From Falciphora oryzae (Eukaryota > Ascomycota > Sordariomycetes > Magnaporthales > Magnaporthaceae), in the NCBI GenBank assembly GCA_000733355.1, contig JNVV01000034.1, positions 395,663-459,662 of the forward strand: a stretch of 64,000 nucleotides of DNA. The letters are read 5' to 3'. Under the pieces are notes generated by a model. That model was given only the letters and a program-made list of their open reading frames with translations, was not told where the DNA came from and searched no databases. Shown one piece after another: positions 1-11,385 of the stretch (positions are counted from its first letter, which is position 1; the number at the start of each line of letters is the position of its first letter). Both the position numbers and the translations under genes were made by a program.

Positions 1-359
1 TGCCGGTCAAGATGAACGCTTATGGTCTTCGGCTGCCGGACATCCGACTGAACCGTCCCGAGGAGCGCGACATACCACCATCGCCTGATTTGCCAAGCCA
101 AGAAAACATGGCCCACAAAGGGGCGGGAGGAGACAAGGCTTAAAATTAATGAGGAATGGCCAATGCGACCTTGATGACTGTACATAAATACCAAACTAAA
201 TAATTATTAATCACACGATCCGAATGAGCAAAAGAAACGTGCTGCAAAAATGAGATGAATGGCATGGGACGACGGTTGCAAGGTGAAGCGCAAAGCAAAA
301 GAGTGAATGCTATGGACAAAGGGGTTGCTGAACACATGGTTCGGCTTTCTGTGCAAATT
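1..359. other. Gene-free stretch at window edge
   Basis: I see no convincing coding region here. The short open frames have no codon bias, splice signals or recognisable motifs. The stretch lies 3' of the tRNA-Thr gene on its strand. Confidence 0.5.
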
Positions 360-455
360 GCCCACTGTCAGAATCGAACTGACGATCTTATCATATCGCA
401 TAGAAATCCAGTGGATGTCTACTAGTGATACGCTTTACCACTAAGCCAAGCGGGC
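360..455 (-). tRNA. tRNA-Thr (anticodon AGT) with intron
   Basis: Read on the minus strand, the 7-bp acceptor stem pairs fully (one G-T). The D arm is clear, and the anticodon stem TATCA/TGATA encloses loop CT-AGT-A. The T arm is GTCAG-TTCGATT-CTGAC. A 25-nt intron sits directly after position 37, the canonical eukaryotic place, and leaves a 71-nt mature body. The AGT anticodon (inosine-modified in vivo) reads ACU, ACC and ACA threonine codons. No CCA is encoded, as expected for a nuclear tRNA. Confidence 0.93.
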
Positions 456-1227
456 TGTTTGTTTATTGGATGCTGTAGGCCGTCGCAGCGGCGACTCAAG
501 ATGGACTCCGCCAGCTGGGATCGCACCCTCGGCAGCAGCCGCTGGGTCGCACGAACGAGGAACCAACCGTCCACGAGAGAGAGACACGACATGGAAATTC
601 TCTAGAGGTGGGTATTACGTCGTGATTTTACCGCTGAGCTTGACAGGCTTTGCGAGCTGTTCCGGATCGCTGACACTTGGAAGAAATCACGCGCCCATTT
701 TCCGATGGCGATCGGTCTGCAAACATCTCATCGGGGCTGGCGACCGGCGCCCTTTGAGCTTACCCAGGCCGTGTGGATAATTGACGCTGGTCGCAAGGGC
801 GGGGCGCCGATACGAGGCGAGGGTATTGGGCGTCGCGGTGACGAGGGAAAACATGACATAATCACCATGAGGTTCACCAGAAAACGAAGCATGCAGTCGA
901 CGGAGGAAGAGATTAACAGGGTGCCGATGTGGGTTGGCCGTCTATGGGGCACGGCCAACAAATGCTTCCGTCGTTGAGGAAGGCGGAGAACAGTTGCGCC
1001 TGTGCGTTAGGCAGAGTTGAATCCAAAAGGGGTTGGTCTCGTTTTAGTATAGACAGGTGAAGAAGATAATGACGCGGTGCGAATCCTGGGGAACCACCAG
1101 AACCCTTTGATACAACAAACGTTCCTCCGATATCCAAACACACCATTATAGCCGGGTATCAACAACAATAACATGGAAGCAACACACACATCATAAACAG
1201 CACGCTCGGGCCGCCTTGACGCCTGGT
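456..1227. other. Intergenic, between tRNA-Thr and the SurE-like gene
   Basis: No supported gene is visible. The part near 1150-1227 is presumably the 3' UTR of the minus-strand SurE-like gene. Confidence 0.5.
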
Positions 1228-2235
1228 TTAGGGCAGGCAGGAGAAGAAGTCGCCAAGCTTGTCGAGCACGGCCTGCTGCTTGTCGGGGGCGGCCGTGGTC
1301 TTGTCGTTGGAGTCGGCGACGCTGACCGAGATGATGCAGTCTTTGCGGAACATGATCTCGAACTCGGACGGCATCTTCTTGCGGCCGCACGTGTGGGCGT
1401 CGTCGCCCGAGAAGACGCCGAACGTGACGCGCGTCATGACCCACTTGAAGTCCGAGACCGACTTGCACCGCTCAGTCACGTCGGGGAAGTTGACGTTGAG
1501 GAAGGTCTGGGGCGGGAGGTAGGGCGTGCCCGTCTCGATGACCTTGTTGATCATGACCAGGGCCAGCTCCGAGTACATCTTGGCGCGGACCGAGGGCTCC
1601 GTGTCGTTGAACTTTTGCGGGCTGGTGCCCGACGCGCCCGAGAAGGCGAGGGCGGGGATGCCCTGCTTGACGGCTTCGACCGACGCGCCGACGGTGCCCG
1701 AGAAGGGGAGCTGCAGCCACCTGTTGCCGCCGACGTTGGGCCCGCACACGGCCAGCTCGGCCGTCTTGTTGTCGCCCCAGATCTGGGGGCCGAAGGTGTC
1801 GAGGCCGTACTTCATCGACGTCACGGGGAACGAGTTGACCCAGTTCAGGCGCGGGTTGTTCGGCTCGGAGCCGACGGGGCCCGAGTTGGCCGGGCACGAG
1901 TCGTACTGGCAGGGCGTCTTGCGGGGCCCGGGGGTCCTGTCGTGGGAGCCTGGCGGAATGGGAGAAGCACTGTTAGAAAACATTGTCTCTTCAAGGTTTG
2001 AGGGCATTCCCAGAACACTAGACTAACCCTCATGGTGGGGAGCCTGTTACTTACCGGAGCCGGACTTCTGGTCGGCGGGGGCGGAGAGGACGGCGTCGTG
2101 ACCGTTCTCCATCAGCGCAGTGTGCATGGTGCGGATGTACATCTCAGCCCAGCCATCGTCGTTGCTCTGGATGATGCGGATACCAAGACCCAGAGTGGGC
2201 AGGGCGAGAGCGCCGAAGAGAGTGGCAGCGCGCAT
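1228..2235 (-). CDS. Secreted SurE-like survival protein / acid phosphatase
   Basis: Predicted 300-residue protein from two exons (2055-2235 and 1949-1228). The intron at 1950-2054 has donor GTAAGT and acceptor CAG, and the join falls in phase inside ...KSGSG|SHD. The first ~18 residues form a hydrophobic secretion signal, followed at once by RIIQSNDDGW (residues 20-29). This is the SurE-family metal-binding NDD motif. Further on, VCGPNVGGN matches the family's G-x-N loop and AFSGAS a second conserved strand. SurE proteins are metal-dependent phosphatases acting on nucleotides, and fungal secreted members are annotated as acid phosphatases. Eight or so cysteines fit an extracellular protein. 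Family assignment is strong; the substrate is inferred only. Confidence 0.9.
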
Positions 2236-3534
2236 CGTGAATGACGGTTCGGTGGTTGTCGATGCCTTGGGGTGCCGGGGTCTCGTCTGTTCCGTTGACG
2301 TTAGGGGAGGAGGCGCGGGGCGCAGACGGAGGCGGGGGAGGTATATTAGTGGGTTGAGTTGGACAACGCCAAAAGAATGTGAGCAGACCGTGTCGTGAAG
2401 AAGCCCATCGTGAAAACAGCGTAGGAATGCATCGGGCCGTTATATCTATACCACGATTTACGCTTCATACAAGATGGATCGTTAGCGAGGGGCTTAGGGC
2501 GAGCAAGGTTGGTCGCAGGAGAACGACTCGGACATGCGCGTTGCGTAGATTGTATTCTTGGCTTCTCCCCCTGCCCGGGGACAAGTCGTCATGATTGGTT
2601 GCGCGTGCGACAAGGGGGCGGCTAGCCCAGGAACAGCGCCCTGCTGGCGGGTCGTGATTCGATCTGCTGGGTCGCTTTGGCTACCACTTGCGACGGACGA
2701 CACGTCCAAAGAGGGCAGTACCCCTAATTGCGCCGCCTGAACGTATGCGGGGGAGGACCAGCGGGTTCCATTCTTGGCACACAATTGGAGATTTTGGCAG
2801 CCGAGACAAGAGGGCGGTGCCCTGCAACGGTGACGGCGGCAGGGGGCTAACCTGGCGGGAGAGGGCCCATCCAACGACCGTTGAAATTGCCCGCCCACCT
2901 GGGATGGGTGCCCCCGTGGCTTGCGCGTGTCATGCGTGTGGGCAGTCTCTGCCAGGGAACATCGCGAGTGGAGGCTGCAGGGCCTCCTTCGCCCTGTAGA
3001 AGTACGTGGCTAGATGCGGCTATTATCGTCTGAAGACAACACACTGAGCACGCGACAGACAACAAGCTGCCAGCTTGATTGGCAATTCAGATCACGAGCT
3101 TGGCGCATCAGTGTCAAATGCTTATTCGGAATTGGTATTCGCCACGGCCCTAGCTAAGCCAGGGGCGGGCGCGCTGGCGTGTTGCCAAACCGTCACAAGG
3201 TTGTAGGAAGCTTTTCTCTTTCTCTCTTTTTCCCCCTTTTTGCTCTTTCACTTACACATAAATAGGGTTGGGGTGACAACGTCGGAACTTTCCATAGGAT
3301 CGGGGGCCGGGGTCGGACCAACGGTTATCTTGTAACCGTCTTTGACACGTGCCACGGGCCTTTGATCCAAGGATAGAACCTGGAAAAGTGAAATAAAGTC
3401 TTCTCGAAACGGCGGGGACAAAGACCGCGCGGCCCACTGCTACCCGAGTCGCGTGTGTCCGAACAACCGCGAGGAATAAGCGCGAGGTCAAGGGGGCGAC
3501 GGTCATGCCCTTGAACCCTCGTCGCTCCACAAGT
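2236..3534. other. Intergenic, SurE-like gene promoter side
   Basis: About 1.3 kb with no supportable gene. The 2236-2400 part is the promoter and 5' UTR of the SurE-like gene. A T/C-rich run lies at about 3210-3250. Confidence 0.5.
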
Positions 3535-6054
3535 TCAGGCGCCTGCATAATTCCAGGGCTCGCGTGTCCACGTCTGCGGGAAGCCGATATTCAAGTTCGC
3601 TTCAAGCGCCGTGTCGACTGCGCCAAGGTTGAAGTTCGGATCAAAATATCCGAACAGGTCGAGGTCCACGTCAAAACTGTCAAAGACAGACGCGGAATCG
3701 TGGTTGGGAGGGGCAGCGCTGCCGTGGAGGCCGTACCCTCCACCTTGGGATACGACAGTGGCCGCGGGGCCGGTTCCGCCCATCGGGGCATCGGCAAAGT
3801 GGCCATTGGTCGTGGTCGCAGAGGGCATCGTGGCTGCGGGCCCGGTATGCCCTGCTCGAGACACAACGCCGCTGCCCTGTGGCCCACCCACTGTAGGTGT
3901 GGCTCCTCTGGCGATGGACCCTGCGGCGGATGACGCGGCGCCATTGTGGTCCAGCTCGTCCCTGCACAGCGATGTCGCCGTCTTTTCCATCTCGCGCAGG
4001 ATGCTGTCTCCCAGGCCGGCGTTGACCCTTGCGCTGAAGAAGAAGTCGCCCAATTTCCTTAACTCTGCCACGATATCCTGGAACATGCCCCTGGCGCGGT
4101 TGCGGAACATGACCGTGCGGCTGTACCTCACCTTCCTGTACTGAACGCTAAGGGCCAGCGAGACGGCATAGGGGACGAAGGGGAAGGGGCCCAGGTCCTC
4201 GTTCTCGACTATCCATTTGATACGGTCGGCCGAAAGGGAGCGTCGGGGGTTGATGGTCGCGTTTGGTAGATGCGACCGGCTTTCATCGTCCACTGACCAC
4301 TGGTTGAATGCGCTGCGGGGCTGGCGACAACTGAGCACTGAGATTCCGTGGTAAAGAGTCTCGAGCGTGGCTAGTGGTGAACGCGCCGTCAGTAAATCGG
4401 CAGGCAGCGAGAGGCTGTGATCTTGAGGGCGCTCTAGAACTGCCAGCTAGGTATTGAGGAGACAAGCCGTATTCTTACCGAGAAGCCGCGTTGGCGTCCT
4501 CGCCGTGCCCGTATCGATTATTAGTGACTCCAGAATTGGGATGTCGGTATATTTGAAAGGCTGGTGTGGCCTGTACAGCGGGAATATGCCGTCCAGGGTC
4601 TGGATTAGTCGAAGGAACAGGCGAAAACAAGGCGGCTGCTTTTCGATCGCGGCCGATAGATCTCGTTCGATGTCTCGCTCGTGTATCATCGTGGGCCGGG
4701 CGTAGAAAGAAGCGCAGAGCCTGTCCACGGCCCACACGGCGCAGAAGACGCGGTCAATATCCTCGCCCGGCCTTTGAGACTGATAGCCGGCGAGGTGAGC
4801 GCTGAGGTTCAGGAGCTGATGGACAGCCTGTGTGTTGAGCGAAGGGGCGCGATCTCGCTGTGTGGCATCGAAGGGCTGGTAGAAGAGGGCCATGGTTGTT
4901 AGAATGGAAATGTGGTCCACTTTGCTTTGGATCCAGTCGGCGTCGAGGACTGGGCATATTGCGTCAGAAAGTCGTTGGTGGAAATCCTGCGGCCTCAACA
5001 AAGGGCCGCCAGGTTCAAGACGGAGGTGGTTGCGGGCGCTAGGGTCCAGGCCTCCAATCAGGGCGATGACCTGCTTGAGGATGGCGCAGTAGACAGAGTC
5101 TGGGTTGGCGCCCTCTAGATCCGAGTCGGTGAAGACGGGGAATATCGGGTGCACTTTGTCCATGTATATTTGATGCAAGACGGCGTAGTCGGCGGGAGGG
5201 GGCACCGTGACAAGGCACTCCTCGCTGAGATAGCGCGCCTTCGCACGTTCATACTCCGAAAAGAGACTGCCGGGGCGGTCGGTCGGCGACCGATACTGGT
5301 GGTGAGAGCCGAGGCGCTGGTGGCCCCGGTGCGGGAGCTCGGGGCTGCGGACGCTGTCCTTGCCGGACTCGGAGCGCGTGGAGAGCCATATCCCAATCTC
5401 ATTAGGCCCGGGGACAGTCTCCTTGCGCGTTGCGGCCTCGATGAAGATACCTTCCGGGTTGAGGTCGCCGACGAACCGGGACGAGAGCTCGACGAGCTGC
5501 GTCGCGGCGACTTGGCAGATATCTTCCTCGAGCAGCGTGCCAGCGTCCCCGGCCTTTGATGCGACAGATTCGGCACCACCGCCCCTCGTAGGGCTGGAGT
5601 CGAGCGGCGGTGGGTCTGTGGCATGCGTGGTCGGGTCGGCAGCTTTGGTTTCTGGTGGAGACGACGTAATCGCATGGACGCAGCGTTTCTGGTGGCCCGG
5701 GGGGACAAGAGGGTCAGCATCGGTAGTGGGTGGAGAGGGCCGTGACCGGGCTCAGCAGTTAGCGCGGGACGGCGAGGGCCGCAGCGTTGAGGTAGGAATA
5801 AGACATCGGGGACCCCCGCCCAAGGGGCAAAACTCCGAGCCCGGCTGATTAGGGGGGCTAGGACGGGCGGCGGCAGACGCAGGGCGAGGGGAAGGAGGCG
5901 AGCATCAGACGAGGTTGGGGTAGGCGGACAGGCTCACCTTCTTCTTGCGACACGACAGGCAGGCCTGCTGGACCTGTTTGCGCTTCAGGGGCAGGCCGTC
6001 GGCGTCGGAGCCGACAAACTTGACGGCAGCGCTGGAGTTTGCGACGGTGGCCAT
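3535..6054 (-). CDS. Zn2Cys6-type fungal transcription factor, zinc cluster apparently incomplete
   Basis: Predicted 720 residues from three exons: 5938-6054, 4479-5688 and 3535-4370. Exon 1 ends in ACLSCRKKK, and exon 2 continues KRCVHA after a 249-nt intron (donor GTGAGC, acceptor CAG). This gives the first half of a Zn2Cys6 motif (C-x2-C-x6-C), but I find no second cysteine trio in exon 2 or inside the intron. The middle part (VLHQIYMDKVHPIFPVF...) and later helices match the fungal-specific transcription factor domain. The C-terminus is acidic and aromatic (DSFDVDLDLFGYFDPNF), as in activation domains. Intron 2 is placed at 4371-4478, because a CTGAC branch site precedes its TAG. An in-frame 39-nt alternative ending at 4440 is possible but short. 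It is probably a nuclear regulator of unknown targets. Confidence 0.85.
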
Positions 6055-7108
6055 GGTTGGTAAAAATTTGCGGTCGCAGCCTCGTTGCGCGGAACGCGTC
6101 GTTCGATGCGGCCCAACCAAAGCCCGAGCTCGATCAGACCGCTAAGCTTCGCAGACGCCGGGAGGGGCAGGGCGTGCGGGGGCGGGCAGAGGCTCAATGG
6201 CGCGACGGCAGGCGACAACGCAGAGATTGAGCGCAGACTGTCCCGGCGCGAACCGGCGACGGGCCATGGAAAGCGAGAGAAAGTGTGGGTGGTCGTGGTG
6301 GTTCGGAGGGGTCGGACCTTCCAGATATCGTAAAGCCGCCGGTTGTTTGTTCGTGGGGCGGGGAACGCGAAAAGTTGCGCAGCCAATCACCCACGCGAGC
6401 CGCCATGCACGGGCCAAGCCCCTCCCTGCCCAGGGCTCAACAGCCCCCGGCAAAGCCACTCTGAGTCGGCGGCTGCGAGCCTCGAGCCACCCGCCAACTG
6501 ACTCGAGCCATTCGGTTCATGTTATTCTATTCGATGGATCTCAAGCTGCCGTCCCTTTTGGTTGCATTTACTCTTGTTGCCCGTTCAATGCCTTCAATCT
6601 TCTGCAGATGCATGTCAACAACGCAACGAGAATTCGTTGTTGTCCCTGAAACCAACACTTCTGTGAACCTTGGAATTGTGCCACTCCCCTCATGTCCGCC
6701 AAGGTAGTGCAGATGCGTTGTGTGTCGGGCCCATCCATGGCCTGGTCTGACTGCCGAGTTTTTGGTTCAACCTCCCCACCTCCTGCCCTCCACAAGACGT
6801 ACCGCTGACGACACTTTGCGTCCACCACAGCCAAACGGAGCTGTCGTCTGACATCAACCCGACGCCTTCCTGGATCGTCCCGCTTTGCGTGTGCCAAAAT
6901 GGAAGCTCCGCGGCTTGGAAGGCGGCCGTCATCCGCTCCGGTTCGCGTGATATAAAGTATGCGCTGGGCATCTCCTTGGCTTTGGTTGGTTAGATAGACG
7001 CGTATGAGCCCATCGCCTCTATTTGTGGTCTCTCCTTTGCTGTGCAAAAGCTCCTCCTGGGCCCTGGCAAGAAATCCGTGTTTCAGCCAGCCATCCGCCG
7101 TATTCATC
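6055..7108. other. Divergent promoter region, regulator / DUF1479 gene
   Basis: About 1 kb shared upstream region of two divergently transcribed genes. I see no convincing coding sequence. A frame open from 7004 continues into the DUF1479 gene, but the targeting-peptide-like start at 7109 is preferred. Confidence 0.5.
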
Positions 7109-8961
7109 ATGGCGTTGCACGCATCGCGCTTCACTCTCTCCCGTGCCCTCCGCGCCACAAAGCCCGCGGCCATAGCGCCCAAAGGCCTCAGGCATGTGAG
7201 CATGGCGGCCATGGCAAGTGCCTCTCCGAAGCGTGAGGGTGACATTTCAGACGCATTTGCCTCCCTCGCTGGCCAGAAGGAGGAGCCGCTACCAGACCGC
7301 TACCGACGGCTCAAGCTCTCCCTAGTGGCCGGTCGCGAGAGGGAGATCCAGGACAGCTGGGACAGACTACTGGTTGCCTTGCGGGCTGAGACCGAGGTGA
7401 TTGCGGCAGGCGGGTCCCAGGTCATCCCAGATGCCCAGTTCAGCCGCCTCGAGTCTGACCTACCCAGGCTCAAGGGTGAGATACATAAGCGTGGCGCTGC
7501 CGTTATCAGGGGTGTCATTCCCAAGGCAGAGGCCCGCGCTTACAAAGACGAGATCGAGGAGTACGTTCGCAAGAACCCGTCCACAAGAGGTAAGTGTGTC
7601 TGTCAATTCAACTGAGCGTTCAGATTGGGCAAATGTTATTGTGAAGGATGAAAATAGAGGTTGGGCGACTGGGAGAAAAGGTAGAAAATGCAGAGCAAAA
7701 AAGACAGGGACGGACAGAAGCAGAAACAGGGGGGTTAACTTTACGCAGGATTTCCAGCCCATGACCCGCAGGTGTTCGAGCTGTATTGGAGCGGCCCCCA
7801 AATCAAAGCCCGCGCGCACCCAAACCTCCTCCGCACACAACGCGCCCTCCTCGAGACTCTGTGGCACATCAAGGGCGGCCCAGAGCCAGACCAGCAGGAC
7901 CCCCTTATAGACCTCTCCACGCCGCTCACCTACGCGGACCGCCTCCGGATCCGGCAGCCGGGCGACGCCTACTTCGCGCTAGGGCCGCACCAGGACGGCG
8001 GCAGCGTCGAGCGCTGGGACCCGGACGGCTACGGGCGCGGGCGCGTCTACGACGCCGTCCTGGCCGGCCGCTGGGACGACCCATCCGCCCCCTTCGACCC
8101 CTGGGACGCCGGCGCGCGCGTCGGCGCCGTCAACGACCTCCACGACGGCCTGGGCGCCTGCTCCGCCTTCCGCGCCCTCCAGGGCTGGCTGAGCATGAGC
8201 GACTGCGGGCCCGGCCGCGGCACCCTGCTCGTCTACCCGAGCCCGACCCTCTCGGCCGTCTACACCCTGCTCAGGCCCTTCTTCAGGCCCGCCAGGCCGC
8301 ATGAGGAGTTCGGGGCCGGCGGGAGCGGCGGCGGCGTCGCGAGCGAGGGCTTCCTGCGCCCCGAGAACTGGGTCTTTACGGCCGGCGAGCAGATGACCTC
8401 GGACCTGCAGGGCGCGACCCCGGGCCGCGGCCAGGAGTTCCCGAGGGCGGAGCTGCACCCCCACCTCGAGCTTGCCAGGACGATGGTGCCCATGCCCGAG
8501 GTTGAGCCTGGCGATTTTGTGGTTTGGCATTGCGACAGTAGGCCTATTTCTGTGTCAATTCATGATGACTTGCATCACTTCCAGCCTCCCGCAACGTCCT
8601 CTTCCCATGAGCTGACTCTCTTGGTGCCGCACCAGCAATACACGCCGTCGACCCCAAGCACGGCGGCACGTCCGACTCGAGCGTCCTTTACATCCCTGTC
8701 TGTCCCGTCACCGAGTTAAATGCCGAGTACCTGGCGAGGCAGCGCCAGGCCTTCCTCGCCGGGACACCAGGCCCTGATTTCCCTGGCGGCAAGGGCGAGT
8801 CGGCTCACGTCGACCGGCCCACGGAGGAGTACGCAAGAGCGCACTCGGACCTCTCGGGGCTCCAGGCCTTTGGGCTGGAAAAGCTCACCATTCCCGATGG
8901 TATCAGGCCTGGGGCTAGGGCTGTGTTGGAGAAAGCCAACCAGATATTGGGCTTCCAATGA
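7109..8961 (+). CDS. DUF1479 (YbiU/Gig2-like) 2-oxoglutarate oxygenase-fold protein
   Basis: Predicted 531 residues from exons 7109-7589, 7749-8537 and 8636-8961. The splices restore the family motifs GFPAHDPQVFELYWS and WHCDTIHAVD. The second junction creates the Thr of the latter and uses a weak GTAGGC donor. Residues H241-x-D243 (GPHQDGGSVERW) and H426 look like the Fe-binding 2-His-1-carboxylate triad. The DUF1479 family belongs to the cupin-like 2OG-Fe(II) oxygenase superfamily; its physiological substrate is not known to me. The N-terminus (MALHASRFTLSRALRATK...) is Arg-rich, Ser-rich and without acidic residues, which suggests mitochondrial import. An upstream in-frame ATG at 7004 exists but would spoil that peptide. 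Confidence 0.88.
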
Positions 8962-9903
8962 GTGACCTTTGGCTGGAGTCAATTTGCGACCATGCAAGTG
9001 TCGAATGTCCTTGCGCGCCTCTGTTTTTATTTTGTAAACGTACTGGGCAATGCCGCATATCCTCACACGTCCAGCCTCGGACTGGAAATAATAATTTCAC
9101 CCTTCAGTGGCCGCTAGCTTGTCTTGAGCCTTGCTCTGAATTCCTACTCAAGGCCGTAGTCTCGAGCTAATTCTCAACTTGGCACCAGAAGGAAAGCGGA
9201 GGATTCGTAGTTGCACACTGCTCGCGTCAGACCCTTGAGGGCATAATCCGCCGTCCGGAAGACTACGAGTGATATCAGTCCGCGAAAAGGGTGGTCTCGC
9301 ACAGTGTCGTACCACCAACGTCTACAAGATCAGGACGACAGATCGCCCGGCATAGCAAAGATGGCGGCGGCCCGACGATGACGAGGAAGCTGCTCTGTGC
9401 AAGTCAAACAGACGAAAACATGACAACCGAGGAGACAGGAAAATACAAGAGAATATTGGACCTAGTAAATCCATTAACATATTAACAAAAGAAATCGCTA
9501 CATATCTAGGTAGTTTTAGGGCAACCCCAAAATCCCGCTTCCCATCTACCCAAGAACTCCGTTGGTTTTTCCTCAGATCTCCTGAAGAGTCGTATACTGA
9601 GAAGTGGGATGAAATTGGGGATATCAATCAAAATCAGTGCGTCAAGGGGTAAATCCTATCTCAAGTCCCCTCTCGTTCCGATGCTGCAAGTGACAAAAAG
9701 ATGGAAAAAGAAGACTCCAAAATAAAGGAAAAGAAATGTGACAATCGTATGAGAACGAAGTTTTGAAATAGTCAGGTATCATCGGAGGGAGTATCACGCG
9801 AGGATCGCCATAGGGCGCGGCCTTCTTAAAGGGGTAAATAAGAAAAGAAGATCGTGGTCGAAGCCCGATCGCATGTGAATGCTCGACACGACAAGGCCGG
9901 CAA
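8962..9903. other. Convergent intergenic region
   Basis: The 3' ends of the DUF1479 gene (+) and the DUF7053 gene (-) face each other across about 0.9 kb. I see no gene in between. Confidence 0.5.
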
Positions 9904-11385
9904 TCAGTAGCCATACCGCTGCTGTGCCTGCGGGTGCACGTAAGGGAACCCGTTGGGTCCGGCCATCTTGGAGGTTTGCTGCATCTGAGGCGACACCGTT
10001 GCATAGTCTGCCGGGTTGTAGCTGTATCCCTTGGGCGATGGCGTTTTGCGGCCATCTAACCTCTTGAGCGCCTGCTCGCGGTGGACGTTGTTGTGCTCCT
10101 CGGCCGTCTCGCTGCACGTCGAGAGCTTCGACTGGTCGCCGCCGCCGGGCACCAGCGGCGGGGGCGGGGGCGACCGCGCGCCGCCTAGCCCCCACTGCGG
10201 ACCCGCGTCGCTCTGCATCGAGCTCGGTCGCGAGGACGCCGTCCTGCCGCTGTCGGATCGTGAAACATCGGACCACCTACCCGCCGAGACCGAAGACACG
10301 CGCGCGTCGCCAGCGTAGCTGCCGCGATGGGACTGTGGAGGTGGGGTCGGCGACGAGCTGGCAAACGAGGACGCGCGCGGCGAGCCTTGCGCCGCACCGG
10401 TGGCGGGATGAGCGAGTCGCGGCGACTGTTGCTGGGGGTGGTAGAAGTCGCCCGGCAGCTCCATGACGATCTGCTGTTGTGGTTGTTGTTGCTGATACGG
10501 CATTCCAGGGGTGGACAGCTCCTGGGCGCCATGCTGGGCGGGCTGGTAATGCTGCTGGTGCGCATGATATTGATGATGTTGGTGTCCGTGGTAAGCGCCT
10601 TGTGAACCCGAGGTGCCTGGCCTCGGGGGCAGTCCTCCGTACTGAATCGAGCCCGGCCGAGGCACTGTGTACGGCATTGAGGGACTGTTCTTAGTGTGCA
10701 TGCTATAATGCGGGGTGGTTGGGCTGGGTTGGGGCGAGGGGGCGGAGCCGTTGTGAGAGGCAGAACGGGTCGTGTTGGACCTGTCGGCAGGGTTGATCGT
10801 CCTGAGCTTGCCGTCCTCGATCATGCCCTGCAGCACCCCGGCGTCGAGCAGCTCAGCCTTCTTGATGATGCGCTGGACCATCTCTTTACTGGCCTTCTTC
10901 AGCTCGGCCTTGACAAAGCCGACAACGGTAATGTTGCACCTGATCTCGATATCCTCGCGCAGGTACAGTCCATCGCTTGGGATGCCCAGTTCTGCTGAGC
11001 CGATCTCCGGGGGCTCCGGGGGCTCGACACCTGGCTGGTTCCCTGCGATGCGGTACTTGTTACGCAAATCCACTCCCATCGGCGCGTAGATGTGTGTCTG
11101 GAGTCCCCACGGCATATCATGAAAACACCCGTTAAAGGAGATGCGGCCTGAGCCCATCCTTCCAAGGCCGGGAACATACTGGATGCGCTCCGTGATCTCG
11201 TACCAGGTGCTGTAGAACTCGTCCGAGGCAGCATCGCGCGGGGCGGGGATGGCCTTGTGAGACAGCACCAGCGGGTTCAGCGTGATGACCTCGGAGTGCG
11301 AGTGGAGGATATCGATGGCCAGCTGTCGGGGGATGAAGCCTGGGATTGGCGTTATGGTCGTATAGACCTCCTTCTTTTTCAACAT
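9904..11385 (-). CDS. DUF7053-domain protein with Pro/Gln/Ser-rich tail
   Basis: Single-exon, 493 residues. Residues 1 to about 185 form a conserved fungal domain I recognise as DUF7053. It starts with a short basic stretch, then TTITPIPGFIPRQLAIDILHSH, and ends with GLYLREDIEIRCNI followed by a helix (VKAELKKASKEMVQRIIKKA). This core resembles START/SRPBCC-like single-domain folds, which is inference. From about residue 205 the protein is disordered. It has Ser/Pro runs, His/Gln tracts (HGHQHHQYHAHQQH, YQQQQPQQQ), a PPPPP stretch and possible phosphosites, suggesting a scaffold or signalling role. No signal peptide is visible. Function is unknown. Confidence 0.88.
   Translation of the reverse strand: MLKKKEVYTTITPIPGFIPRQLAIDILHSHSEVITLNPLVLSHKAIPAPRDAASDEFYSTWYEITERIQYVPGLGRMGSGRISFNGCFHDMPWGLQTHIYAPMGVDLRNKYRIAGNQPGVEPPEPPEIGSAELGIPSDGLYLREDIEIRCNITVVGFVKAELKKASKEMVQRIIKKAELLDAGVLQGMIEDGKLRTINPADRSNTTRSASHNGSAPSPQPSPTTPHYSMHTKNSPSMPYTVPRPGSIQYGGLPPRPGTSGSQGAYHGHQHHQYHAHQQHYQPAQHGAQELSTPGMPYQQQQPQQQIVMELPGDFYHPQQQSPRLAHPATGAAQGSPRASSFASSSPTPPPQSHRGSYAGDARVSSVSAGRWSDVSRSDSGRTASSRPSSMQSDAGPQWGLGGARSPPPPPLVPGGGDQSKLSTCSETAEEHNNVHREQALKRLDGRKTPSPKGYSYNPADYATVSPQMQQTSKMAGPNGFPYVHPQAQQRYGY

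Noticed and set aside
1216..2001. Plus-strand frame of 261 codons over the SurE-like gene
   Set aside because: It is the complement of a well-supported gene with family motifs and a good intron.
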